Positions 52,812 to 64,000 of a DNA stretch of 64,000 bases are shown piece by piece. Source of the DNA: Phalacrocorax aristotelis. Its lineage: Eukaryota; Chordata; Aves; Suliformes; Phalacrocoracidae. How positions within the stretch are numbered: position 1 is the stretch's first letter; each line of letters begins with the position of its first letter. Below the pieces are notes generated by a model that was not told the origin of the DNA, made no database searches, and saw only the letters and a program-made list of their open reading frames with translations. The translations under genes and the position numbers were made by a program. The DNA is taken from assembly GCF_949628215.1 (NCBI RefSeq), contig NC_134279.1:49030266-49094265 (forward strand). Reading direction: 5' to 3'.

Positions 52812-53399
52812 TGTGCTGGTTTCGGCTGGGATAGAGTTAATTTTCTTCATAGTAGCTACTATGGGGCTGGTTTGGATCTGTGCTGGAAACAGTGTTGATA
52901 ACACAGGGATGTTTTCGTTACTGCTGAGCAGCGCTTACACAGATTCAGGCCTTTTCTGCTCCTCACACCACCCCACCAGCCAGTAGGCTGGGGGTGCACA
53001 AGAAGCCGGGAGAGGACACGGCTGGGACAGCTGACCCCAACTGACCAGAGGGATACCCTACACCATATGATGTCATGCTCAGTACATAGAGCTGGGAGAA
53101 GAAGGAATAAGTTTGATATGTTCAGAGTGGTGGTGTTTGTCTTCCTAAGTAACCATTACATGTGATGGAGCCCTGTTTTCCTGGGGATGGCGGAACACCT
53201 GCCTGCCGATGGGAAGTAGTGAATGAATTCTTTGTTTTGTTTTGCTTGTGTGTGTGACTTTTGCTTTGCCTATTAAACTGTCTTTATCTCAACCCATGAG
53301 TTTTCTCACATTTACCCTTCTGATTCTCTCCTCCATCCTACCGAGGGAGAGTGAGTGGCTGTGTGGAGTTTAGCTGCCGACTGCGGTTAAACCAGGACA
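52812..53399 (+). mobile_element. solo LTR, avian ERV family A (588 bp), in MTNR1A intron 1
   Basis: The second full-length copy of the LTR at 17018-17592. It runs from TGTGCTGGTTTCGGC to TTAAACCAGGACA, with flanks GCTTG (52807-52811) and ACTTG (53400-53404) agreeing in four of five bases, an aged 5-bp target duplication. The CRE-like TGATGTCA is kept at 53068-53075, but the TATA box has become TACATAG at 53083-53089. A weak poly(A) signal ATTAAA lies at 53272-53277. No viral genes adjoin it. It lies antisense to MTNR1A. Being in the same orientation as the 17-kb copy does not make the two a provirus: they are about 35 kb apart with host DNA between. A 72-codon open frame across its start is not a gene. 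Confidence 0.92.
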
Positions 53400-53404
53400 A
53401 CTTG

Positions 53405-56400
53405 TTAGCACCGAGGAGAGAGTATTAAATATTTACGGTTTAAACTCATTTCTAGTCTTAGTAAGGTAGACAGTCTGAGTGTCATAGACAGTTCAGATAC
53501 TGTAATGACCTAAGTAACCTCAACTTTTAACTTCAGCTGATAGAAATTCAGGGTGCTGACTCTTACATGTCTGGATGCCTGGAGAACTACATAACAGTAT
53601 ATTTGACAGATATGGAAGAATAGATTTGTTAAAAACCGTGTTATCAGAATAATCCATATTGTAATACTTTATTACAGGGTGCTGCAAGTTGAAGAAAGTT
53701 TGACATATTTAGCAGATCATAAATAAAAAATCATACTGATGCACTCTGAAAACCAAATGTTATACTGTATTTAGATTATAATAATTGTCATACCGAAACT
53801 TCCAGTGAAGCTGCAGCAACAGTTTAATTTGAAATGCCTATGCCATCTTCTGGCCAAGAAAATTAGATGCATGAAAGAGTAATTGGCAGAAAATGGTAGT
53901 AAGGAATTATATAATACTCAGAATATGAGAATGGAGGATTTTGTTATCAGGTCCAAATTGACTGTAGCCAAACAGTATGTAGATGTGATTAAGTGGTTTT
54001 GCAGATATGCTGAATGGCATACAGTTTTCTGTGACTTTATCACCTAATATCTTTTTCTGCAGTCCCATGGCACACGTGTGAGCAAGACAGCTACTGCTTT
54101 CCTTACAGTCTAAAAATACTTGTCAGTGCTATTCTTGGTGTCTCAGTCATGAGAGGAAAGTGATGTGAGTTTTACTGTCAGGCAGAGAAAGGAACTGAAT
54201 CCATATGCTGGATGAGTGCTACAGACTTGGGGATGTACCTTGCCTCTGGCAGTTTTGTATGACCTGTTAGGGCTGCTTTGAAAATGTCTCTTGTATTGGA
54301 CCTCTCACATGATATGAATACTTAGTTTGTACTAGGCAGTAGATTTAGTTGGTGCATGGGATATTGGATATCTCAGTACTGGCAAGACTGAGGTATTTCT
54401 GGGTATGCTCTCCACTGGATGAATTTGTTTGATGTGAAATACAAAGCACCTGAGAAAAGCAGCAGTAAAGAAAAGGCCTAGACTCCCATTGCACATTTAG
54501 GCACCTAATGTAGGAGTAGACAGGAATTGACTGAAAATATTTTGTGGACCTAAACTTAAAAATCTAAAGGTGGTCAGGGTTTGGGTCTTTCTGAAGGATG
54601 TTTAAGAGTGCAGTTTTAAAAAAGGACTTTAAATAATAGCAGTCGGAGCTACCAGTGAATCTCAAGATACACTCATCTTTCTGCTACATTATGCAGTGCC
54701 ATGAGGCTTTGAGCCTCTACATAGTAAGTTCATGCCCAAGATATTTTACTTTAGAAGCAGCAGCAAATTGAACAAGACTTCTGTTCTTTTATGGAAACCT
54801 CTAAAATTTTATCATAGTACTACCTAGATAATATATATTTACTTTGGTAACAAGATTGTATTAAACTGGCACTGTCATACAGTTTTGTAGTTTTATAATA
54901 CAGAAATAATAGCTGAAAGTGACTCTTGTTAAATAAGGAGTCCTGAAACTGAGGAATTCAGTTTTTTAAATGCTTCATTGAGAAATCTCCAGTAGATGTT
55001 GATAAAATAAACAGTTCAATTTTGTTTGACAAAAGTTTGAAATGCAATATGCATATCCTGATATTCAGAATGAATATTGTGTAGTTAAGTGCCCACACAT
55101 TCAGTGTGTAAAGTTGTTTTTTCAGTTCTGTGGGTGTTTTTCACCAAAATGTGAAGTCATGACAACTAATCTGTTCAGATGTAATTTTGTTTAAATAATT
55201 CTTAACTTAGTTTTTTTTGCCCACCCAGCCAACAGTGAAATAAGAAATAACATAAAATACCAAGAAGGGTTGTAATGACATTGACGTGAATCAACAAACC
55301 CTGCTGTCTTGCAGGTGGAAGTTAGGAACCAGGGTAGGCAGACATAATGGTGGATGTCTCAAGTTCTGCAAGCCTGGTTTTGGCTCTGGTATCTGCCTGG
55401 ACTGTTCTTTCTACAGTTCACTGGGCTGGTGTGTTCTCAAGGTCAGGACATCTATTCCCTTTAAACACCAGCCCCTTCTACCGTGATGACAATATTTCAG
55501 AGACCAAATAGATTTGCCTGAGTAACTTATCCACTTTGACAGAAGGGAATTATATTACCACTTCTGATTTGATCTTTTCTATCTCTAATTTCTATGATTC
55601 ATTTGGGAAGAAAAAAATCCTGCAGAACAGCCTGTTTTCCAACAAGGTATCGCCTAGATGTTACAGAACACTAAAGTTGTCATCACAGTTCAGCAAGCTG
55701 TATGAAACTGATTAGAATAACAATACTGCTGATGTCAGAGGATCATGCTACTGAACTGCATCACAGCAGAATCAGCGTAAAAGTACTTCTTTCCCCCTTC
55801 AGCTGTGTTTGCATTAGAGACTGGAAATAATTGGAAGGACAAAAATGGTCCTATCACAGAGCTCAGATAAATAAAACTAATAATACAGTTCAGAGACTAA
55901 AACAAATGAAAGGGAAAAACAGGAAAAGGCAGAGAGGGACGCTTGTGAAATATAGTTATGTTTTGTATTTGTACAATATATCATAGACCAGTCAGGATCA
56001 GGGCTAGAAAATAGGAAGATACAGCCTATTCCCTTCCAAGTTCTAATATGTATTTTGAGAAAACAAGTAGGAGAAAACAGGAGAGTGAAGGTGCAACCAT
56101 ACAACTGACAGCAGACTTCTATGCTGTATATAATATTGCAAACATGAAATCCCTTTCCTGAATATCTTTGAAAGTCGCTGTTTTATGTAACAGGATTTTG
56201 TGGCTGAATTTGTCCATAGAATTATTCATGGGAAGAAAAAGAAGTTAAAAAAACTCTCAAGCGTACAACATAATCCATTTTCTTTCTGACATGACTAATA
56301 ACAAAATAGGTGGTCATTCAGTCAATCCCACATTTAACTACAGAGTCCGCAGTAGGCAGCAAATGAAATGAGTTCTTAAAACAGCCTTCCCAGTTCTTTC

Positions 56401-59400
56401 TACTAAAATCAGCAATGGTAGGATATCTGCCAGGAAACTAGAAAGTAGCACTATAGAAAATATCACTTACAGATAGTTCAACGCATGTGTATTTACTCTC
56501 TTTTCCTCTGTCCATTCTCTATTTCTCGATTCCTTTTCTTCTTTCTCTTATGTATTCCATCACCCCATGTCTTTTCTCTCCTTACTGCCTTACAACCCAA
56601 AATCTTTTATGTTTCTGACAGGAGCCTTTTTCCTCCCTTCTTTCCTGTCCTTTCCTCTCTCTGTTTGCCCAAGTTCCTTAAAAAAGGTGAGAAGACACAG
56701 GAGACTATCATATTACACTCCCACCTTAGCAGTTTGATTTTTAGGGGATATTCCATTGTGTCATTGTCAAGACCCAGCTGCCTCCCATTCTTCCTGCCTC
56801 CCTTTCATTTCTTCATTTTCTCTGTTGTGTTACAGCAAAAATCCAGAAGTTGAACGGTCCCATACCACAAAGGGGCAAGTGAAATCGTGTCAAGTATCAT
56901 AGGGAGTTCACTAGAATAAGTGCTATTTTAATTGCAATATTAGTGGGGTTTGTTGATGAAAGTAACTGCTGGTAAAAAGAGCTCCTGCTCTTCTATGGTA
57001 TTAGAAATGCATTTAGCACCAGAAACTAAAGGAATGACAAAGAAGTGGAACTTGTATATGCGTGGCAGCAAGGCCAAGAATCTTAATACATGTCTTCTCC
57101 AATATTTGTCTATTCCTTTTTATGAAAATGAAATGGGAAAATAACAACTCTGGATTAAGAGAGAGTGAAAACCACATGATGAGTAGCTCCTTTCCTCTGT
57201 AAAAAGTTTTATAAACCTTAAGAAATTTACTACAACTATTGGACCAGAACTAGTCGAACACTGGAACACCTACATTATCCTCCCATATCTGTGTATATCT
57301 GCAGCCTGCTAGGAGAATCCCTTTCTTGGCATGTACCTTTGTATTTTGGTGAGCACCCACATCATTTGCAGGGTTCTGCACCTGCCACGCTGGGTTGAAA
57401 ATACGGTAAGAAATGCAGATTAAACCTAAACTGGTTACACTGATTGTCAAGCAATTTCAAAATATTACAAAGCAAAAATTCAGACTTCAGACAACTTTCT
57501 TAGAGCATGTCAGTTTAAGAAATACATTCAGGATTGCTGCAGCAAGTAATTAAAATGATAGCCTGATAATTTAAGTGTGTCAAAAGCTTAGAAACATTAG
57601 TATGTTTTCCCCCTTTCTATTATTTAAAATAACATGAATTTGGATATATAATACAGGATAGATTTATAAGAAATTAAGGAAGCAGCTAGTTTATTCATTA
57701 TTGCCCTTATTCACACAGGCAATTAATTATCACATTTTAGCACCTGTGTAGTAAAATTGACTCAGAAACAATGTTTGTTTGCTTATATTAGATGCGTATT
57801 TTAAAACAGCTTGCTGATAAAACCCTAGGCTACATTTGAAATTTTATATTAGGAATCTGTATTCTAATTTGTATCAAAAAGCTGGGGGTAATATATAATT
57901 TCTCTCCACCCAAACTTTTTTCTTTTTTTTTTTCTCCCTAAAGATCTAATTTCTACTGTTCTTACAGAACTAAAACACATTTGGAGAAAACAGATTCTCA
58001 GTTTTCTAATGCTATCCCCATTGCTAGTACCATTTGTCTATAGAGACCTTAAGATAAACTTTAATATTTATGACATTTGAATGACCATAAAAATATTTTA
58101 ATTTATTCTAAGGCTTCTCAGGATTCTTATCTTTGTACAATTTAGTTTCTTCGTTACTAAAGCAACTGGCAATACAGATAAAATAACGGGAACACACTGA
58201 CTATAAAGAATTTATAGAACTTTAAAAAATATTTTTAAGTCATTATTCCTTTAATTCTTTAGAAAAATAAAGACATGAGGGTTTCTTCAGTATTTCTTCT
58301 GGGCAGCCTCAAATATACACTGTGACTTCACTGCTGGCAAGGAACAAAGCTATCCTAAATTCATACCAATACCTTTACAGTATACAAATACAAGAGAAGT
58401 ACTGATGCATATGTATGTCAGCTAGTTATTCCACGAGAGAATTCATGATGCTGTTTAAAAACATTAACAATGTTTAAATAATTTTAAATATAATATTTAG
58501 AACAAGAATTATAATCCTACCTAAGCATTTCATAGTACAAAATGTTTGGACTGTCCTCCATTTAGGCATTGTGACCTATAAGTCAACCAATACTTACAGC
58601 TTATGACAGAATATGGAAACAGGAGTCTTGGCTTGGATATGCTGTTATACTTGTAGTTAATGAATATATCTCCACTAAAACCTTAACTGAGTAATCTATT
58701 TTTTTTGCCATAAGTTTGAGTGATAAAACTTCCACGGATGTTGGCTCTAGTTTAACCAAGCTCTAGAAGTTACATTGAGGAGGGAAATTAATTTATTGCT
58801 TGTTGCCTTTTATTTTTTTCCCTGCATGGTGGGATTTTTCACACAGTACAGAATAAAATTTCCAAGCAATAATTACTTGAGAGAAAGTAGTAAGAGAAGT
58901 AGTCAGGTATGATTGCCCCTTGACATCATAGAAGACTTCAGGTATTTCCACAACGTACCCTGATGGGCTTACATAAGTGAGGTCAGCCTCCTAAAGCATT
59001 TCCCTTCTCTTTAGTAAATACTGACGTACAAATCCAAAATTTTCTGTATCTTCTTGGTTAGTTAATTAGCAAATACATTACTTTAATAATAATGCTTATT
59101 AATTAGAAATTTCATTAGGAATGAAGGGAGTTTGGATTTGTGCCTTAACAATATTAAATGAAGTTCTTTACTAAGAGCTTACTTACATGGAGACACATAA
59201 TTTAGCATGCTGATGAATTTGCCAAACCATTGCATCCTAAGAAGCAGGCTTATGGCTAGAAACAATTGGCTAAAATAATGATTTAGCTAACTCTACTGAC
59301 TTCAGACAAGTTGAAGTAGTGCTAGTTAGCAAATAACTGGCTCTGTATATTGAATATATCTCATAATTTTATTATGGAATTATTATTCCTCTCTACCTTG

Positions 59401-62400
59401 TTTTAGTTACTTGCCTGTTCTCTGGGTTTTTCTTTCATGAAGAGCGGTGTGGAATTTTTCAGAAAGTATTTATTTTTCTATTGTTAAAGTCTAAACTGCC
59501 TCTTTATCAGCGAATGTAGTTGAAGAAAAATGAAGCTATGGGACTAGCTAATAGGAAAGAAGTATACAAATGCTGTTGACTTTCAGTAGGTACATATGTC
59601 TTCAGAACTTATTAGTCAGGGTTCCTACTTAAGCTGTAGCACCAGAAAAAATCTGTCCAGTACAATGAAATAAATTGCTGAAACCAATACTTGCTGTCAA
59701 AAGTATTGGATTTTGTATTATGGTAATTTCACTATGTTAGCATTTAAAAGTTGTGTTATGGTATCTCTTCTGAAGTATTTGTACCCACTGATTTTCATTA
59801 CAACTCAGAAGTATCCTAAATACTCACCTTGAGAATCCAAACACAATTTGTAAAATCAAGTTCAATACCTCCAGTGTAAAAAATGTGAAACCTTTCTCTG
59901 TGTGAAAATAAAATAGATTTGGAAAACTATACCACCAATATAATTTTAGTCTCATAATATTATGTATGTAATATCTTGGCTGTTGGATCTCCTTTACTTT
60001 TTTTAATGCCTATTTTTTCTCTTTCAGTCCTTTCTATCTTTGTTTAAATGTTAAAAAGAATGTCACAAAAAAAAGCTTTTAAGCAAGCTGAAAAGCTATA
60101 TATAGACAGCTAAAGATAGTATCCTTTTAAATATTCAGTAAAATCTTTGCCTGTTCTCCCTCTGAACCTTACTCCTGAGCTCTTCATCTTTTTTTAGGTA
60201 CAGGTTTTTAGTGTGCCAACATACTTCATTATTTAACAAACCAGAAGTCAACACTTCTACTTACAAAGCTAAGAATAAAGAAGGCACCCAAAGAAAGGTG
60301 GGATAATTATCTCAATGAATATTAAAAAAAAAAACCTATGCTGAAAGGGTGACAGAAAGAAGAGGTTCTGTACGATCGATGTATGTCAAAGATAAAATGT
60401 ATATAAACTCTGTTGCAAAACCTGACATGAAGTTTTTTATGAAAAGGATAGAATGGTGAGCAAGTGATAAAGTAGCCTTAGCTACAGACGGCACTGGATG
60501 GTCCCTTTGCTTTTCTTTACTTTGGTCTATTAGGGAATAATCACCTTATTTTTAAACACTATCCTTGTAAAATGTTCTACAGGTGACTGAATGCTAAAAA
60601 AAAAAAAGGCAGGATGGGGGTGGGGTGGAGAAGGAAAGTGTCTTCCATATCTCAGCTAAAGCCTCCAAGATTATCTTCCTTTAGTTTCAGAAACATCTGT
60701 ATTTAGCTTTGTGGATGAAAAAATTCCTTCAACAGTTTTGGAAGTGAAAGAGGGGTTGAGCTCCTCTGAGATCCACTTTAGCTGTTTCCATATATGAGCA
60801 CAAAAAATGTCTGCTTTAGCAGATTAATATATTTTGTAAAGTAACAGTAGCAGGGCTTCCCTAAAAGATCTGAAAATTCTTCACTCTTTCAAAAAGTATG
60901 TAAACCCAGACTAACAGCTTTCATTTGTGTGAAGTAAAACTGGTCAGTCCATGATTCAGAAGTAATTTTTTTGGTAACACGTAAAAAAACTCCTTCAAAC
61001 CCTTTTATTGAAGTTGTGTGTGTCAGTTGCAACCACTGATGGGTAATAGTTTGCTATTGAGTCATTATACTCATTTCCTGATAGACCTGAATTCATATTT
61101 TAGGAAAGTTCAAGGGGGTGTTTTTTATAAATTCCAATATCTGGAAGAGGACAGTGTCAGTTCTTGATTATATTTTTACATATATGTTATTAAGAAGGTC
61201 AAGCTTCCTGTAAATTTGGTGTGGCAGGATGTTGAGCTGGCCAGAACTTTAAAATAGATCAGTTAACCTTCTCCTTACAGTGAGCTCAGTGAGGAAAACC
61301 ATTTAAGAGAGAGAAGAATAAAAATAAACCAGTGTCTCCCTGCCTTTTTTGTACTTTCAAGCCAGATCCTTTCTTCCAGGAATAATTTCAGCTGGTTCAA
61401 GCACTTTAATGGTCTCCTGTGGTCATCTTCTCTCCATTTCTTAGGCCTGATCTATTTTCTGTTCTCAGCCATCTCAGTCCCTGCTGTAGCTGCAAGCTCT
61501 CTTCTTCTGATCAGGATTGTAATACTAATCAATTGCATGAACATTTGTTCAACATGCTGTTCACTGTTGAGAAATGCTAGAATCCAAGCATTCGAGCTTG
61601 CATTTTCACAGTGAACCTGGCTGCTCTTCCTCTTCTCCTGTGGAGAGGCTTTCTAAAATGCATTTCCCTGGAGCAGGAAGGAAGTGGAGCAGGTCTTTCT
61701 CTATCTTCCTATCACAAACATCCAGGACCTAAAGTTTAATGTGTTTAACATGTTGACATTGCTTTCTGTGAATACGTGTATACAGTTTGTAAGACTTTGA
61801 TCTATATGTATTCCTTGTATCAGTGTGCTTTCTAATGAGTTTACAAACAATAATTGATAACAGCTGAAGAGCTATATTCATATATAGACATGTAATGATG
61901 ACTATAGAACGAATATGGGCCATAAAAGGCTGGAAATAATCTTAGCTATATCGTGGAAAAGAAGCATGGACTGCTATGCATTTGTGGTTCCATAAATAGG
62001 GAATATTATCTGAAATCATTGCTGCCTCTAGCTCATAATGAAAATTTATTTTTTAATGTAAATTTTATTATACTTAGTACAAGATTTAAGATTTAAAAAT
62101 CATGCTATCCATAGATTCAAATTGCATATCGACCTCGCAGCAACTTCAGTTAGTTGTACAAATACAGAATATTTGGACTATGGTTTATAGTATTAAATGA
62201 GTACATTGGTATTTTTTTAATGTGATAAGCCTATGCTTCATTGAGAACACCAGTTACTATATAGTGATCTTTTAGTGTTCCCTACGACACCTTGCTCATC
62301 AAGAGTATTAATCTTCATAAAAACTGAGAGGGAATCCCAATCCCAAAAAAAGCCAATGACAGAAGTCTAGTGAACTTCTCAAACCACCATGAATACATCC

Positions 62401-64000
62401 TGTGTTTTATATTTCTCACAGTCATTATTATTGCACACAATCAAGCCCTTCAAGGAAGACACCTACAAATTTCCATTAGCAGTAATTTCTGCATTTTATT
62501 ATTTTAGTCACTTTATCTCCAGAAAAAATAACTAAAATGTAGTGATTTCAAAGCAATGCTCTTCTAGAAGAAAACTCTGAGAAGCAATAGTCAAAATAAT
62601 AGCTGTTGGCTATTTAAAATGTTGCTATAGTCAATTGCTTCAGAATTTTTGAAATCAAAATCAGAAAAAGTAGCATGAATACAAAAAACTTAAATGGGAC
62701 TTGAATACCTCTATTTTTTTAATTTCAGCATAGTATCTTTTTAAGTTTCAATATACTGATTATGATGCAGTCTCCAGAATTAAAAAATCAGGCGTAAACT
62801 GTTTCCTTTTGAAGTTAACTATTCTGCAAATGGAATTCAACTATTTGCACTCAAGTATGTTTAAGAGTGAATAAAAGCACCCCAATAGATTCACTCATAT
62901 AAAGTTCGAACAAACCTTTGAAGCAAATTCAAGGGTAAAAAAACCCAGATATCTCAACTCTTTGGCTTTCCTGGCAAAGGTTAAAATAAATAAAATAGTA
63001 CTTTTTAAAGAAAGGAGAAACATTTCCCTTTCTAAGCTGAATGTTGCATGCAGAAATAAATTGAAATTCTAAGTGGAAAAAACTCACACAGAATACCAGA
63101 ATAATGGAGGGAGACCTGACCTGTCCTCACTCTGGAAGATATGTTTCAGAAAAATTGCTGGTTAAGTGCTTATTTTAAGTGTCCTTTAAACACTATATAC
63201 TGTTTGCTGACGGATGGTGCTTTGCCTGGATATACTTTAAGGTCAGTGCTTGCTGTAGAACTTCATCTAGTTTTCACAGTTTATTTTCTGAGCAAAAGTA
63301 TTATTTTTTTTTAAATCTCATGATTACTAGGCTGGATTGAGAGGTTACTGTAAAAACCTAACATTTAGTACAGGCAGCTTTGTGTCTTGTAGATTTTGCT
63401 AAAAGGTCAGAAAAGTGAAACTTCTATTTTCAAAAGAATGGTGGCATTTATAAGGACAGAGCCATAATAAATTCTGGGCTTCCAGTAATCTTAAGAGAGC
63501 TGCAGCATGCTCATGTACAGCCTGACCTGAGCCAGCAGAAGATATTGAAGATCTAGGACTTCTACAGACAGTAAATTAATGGATTTTGTCCAAAATGATG
63601 CTGGGTTTTTTTCATTTACTTTCTTCTCTGTTCTTTGATTTCTTCTCCCTTTCTTCTTCCCGCAGTTTGAGGCACAAGTAGTGGAAAACATGATACCTTA
63701 ATCACACTAGGACCAACTCTTTTGCTTTCTCTTACTGATAAATTGCTGGTGGATAGTATATGGGGAAAGACAGCCTCTGAATAAAATGTTTCATATTCCC
63801 TAGTCTAGTAGTTATGTGAAAGGATATCACAGTGTCCACCACTGAGTGACGGACAGCTTTTTGTCCTGAAGTTTTTATGTCATGCAGTTAAGAAAAAATT
63901 GGTGCCTTTGCCAAAGACATGTGTCAAGCTAAGGTGAATTTGATTGTATTTCTTATATAGGTGCTGGAAATCTTCGGAAACTAATACTGGTGATCTTGAC
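53405..64000 (-). other. MTNR1A intron 1, continuing past the window edge
   Basis: Presumed intron because exon 1 was not found. I looked for the minus-strand coding end ...KKLRNAG followed by GT and for a GC-rich first exon, and saw neither. The intron is therefore at least 16.3 kb in this genome, comparable with the long first intron of mammalian MTNR1A. The sequence is AT-rich, with a pyrimidine-rich tract at about 56.48-56.83 kb and a G-rich patch at about 60.61-60.63 kb. No other gene is recognised. Confidence 0.6.
56485..56830 (+). repeat. pyrimidine-rich (C/T) stretch
   Basis: The plus strand is strongly enriched in TTTCTC, CCTTTC and CTCCC for about 350 bases with some breaks. The bias produces a 122-codon open frame full of F, L, S and P that is not protein-like. 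Such stretches can form triplex (H-DNA) structures, but no perfect mirror repeat was noticed. Confidence 0.6.

Noticed and set aside
17018..53399. The two full-length family-A LTRs as the two ends of one provirus
   Set aside because: They are about 35 kb apart with MTNR1A exon 2 and other host DNA between them, and only the right copy has a visible (its own) target duplication.
56485..56853. 122-codon plus-strand open frame
   Set aside because: Produced by the pyrimidine-rich tract; composition is almost only F, L, S, P and similar.
1..64000. CRISPR arrays, bacterial operons, tRNA or rRNA genes
   Set aside because: No regularly spaced repeats, no tRNA B-box with matching A-box, no rRNA-like sequence seen; the spliced vertebrate gene and CR1/LTR content show a bird nuclear genome.

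Overview
The window looks like a 64-kb piece of a bird genome, most likely Neoaves. Three things point there. An intact second coding exon of the melatonin receptor gene MTNR1A lies on the minus strand at about 46.8-47.7 kb. There are two CR1 LINE fragments, one with the typical avian 3' end of repeated ATTCTGTG octamers. There are also solo LTRs of avian endogenous-retrovirus families, including one that I recognise from memory as common in songbirds and other Neoaves but not in chicken. Overall the DNA is AT-rich, intron-like or intergenic, with no dense gene content.

Layout. 1-46.8 kb is mostly non-coding DNA downstream of MTNR1A. It holds a CR1 ORF2 fragment (about 6.76-7.17 kb), a complete solo LTR (17.02-17.59 kb), a CR1 3' tail (20.69-20.79 kb), a GC-richer island with a perfect RFX X-box palindrome (about 31.1-32.7 kb), an ERVK/alpharetrovirus-like solo LTR with a perfect 6-bp target duplication (38.44-38.96 kb), and a 58-bp LTR relic that keeps only the two ends (45.2 kb). 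MTNR1A exon 2 occupies 46806-47674. From 47675 to the right edge is the 3' part of MTNR1A intron 1, at least 16.3 kb, containing a second full-length LTR of the 17-kb family (52.8-53.4 kb). Exon 1, which should encode the N-terminus, TM1 and the first intracellular loop, was not found and presumably lies beyond the right edge.

Only MTNR1A exon 2 can be supported as a protein-coding segment. The other open frames are short, carry no family motif that I recognise, and mostly fall in repeats or biased-composition DNA. The best candidate for something undescribed is the X-box island at 32.1 kb. There a perfect 14-bp RFX site sits between two divergent ATGs in good Kozak context, and each side has a plausible splice donor, which suggests a promoter for an unannotated (perhaps ciliary or testis) transcript. 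This is inference and would need RNA data.
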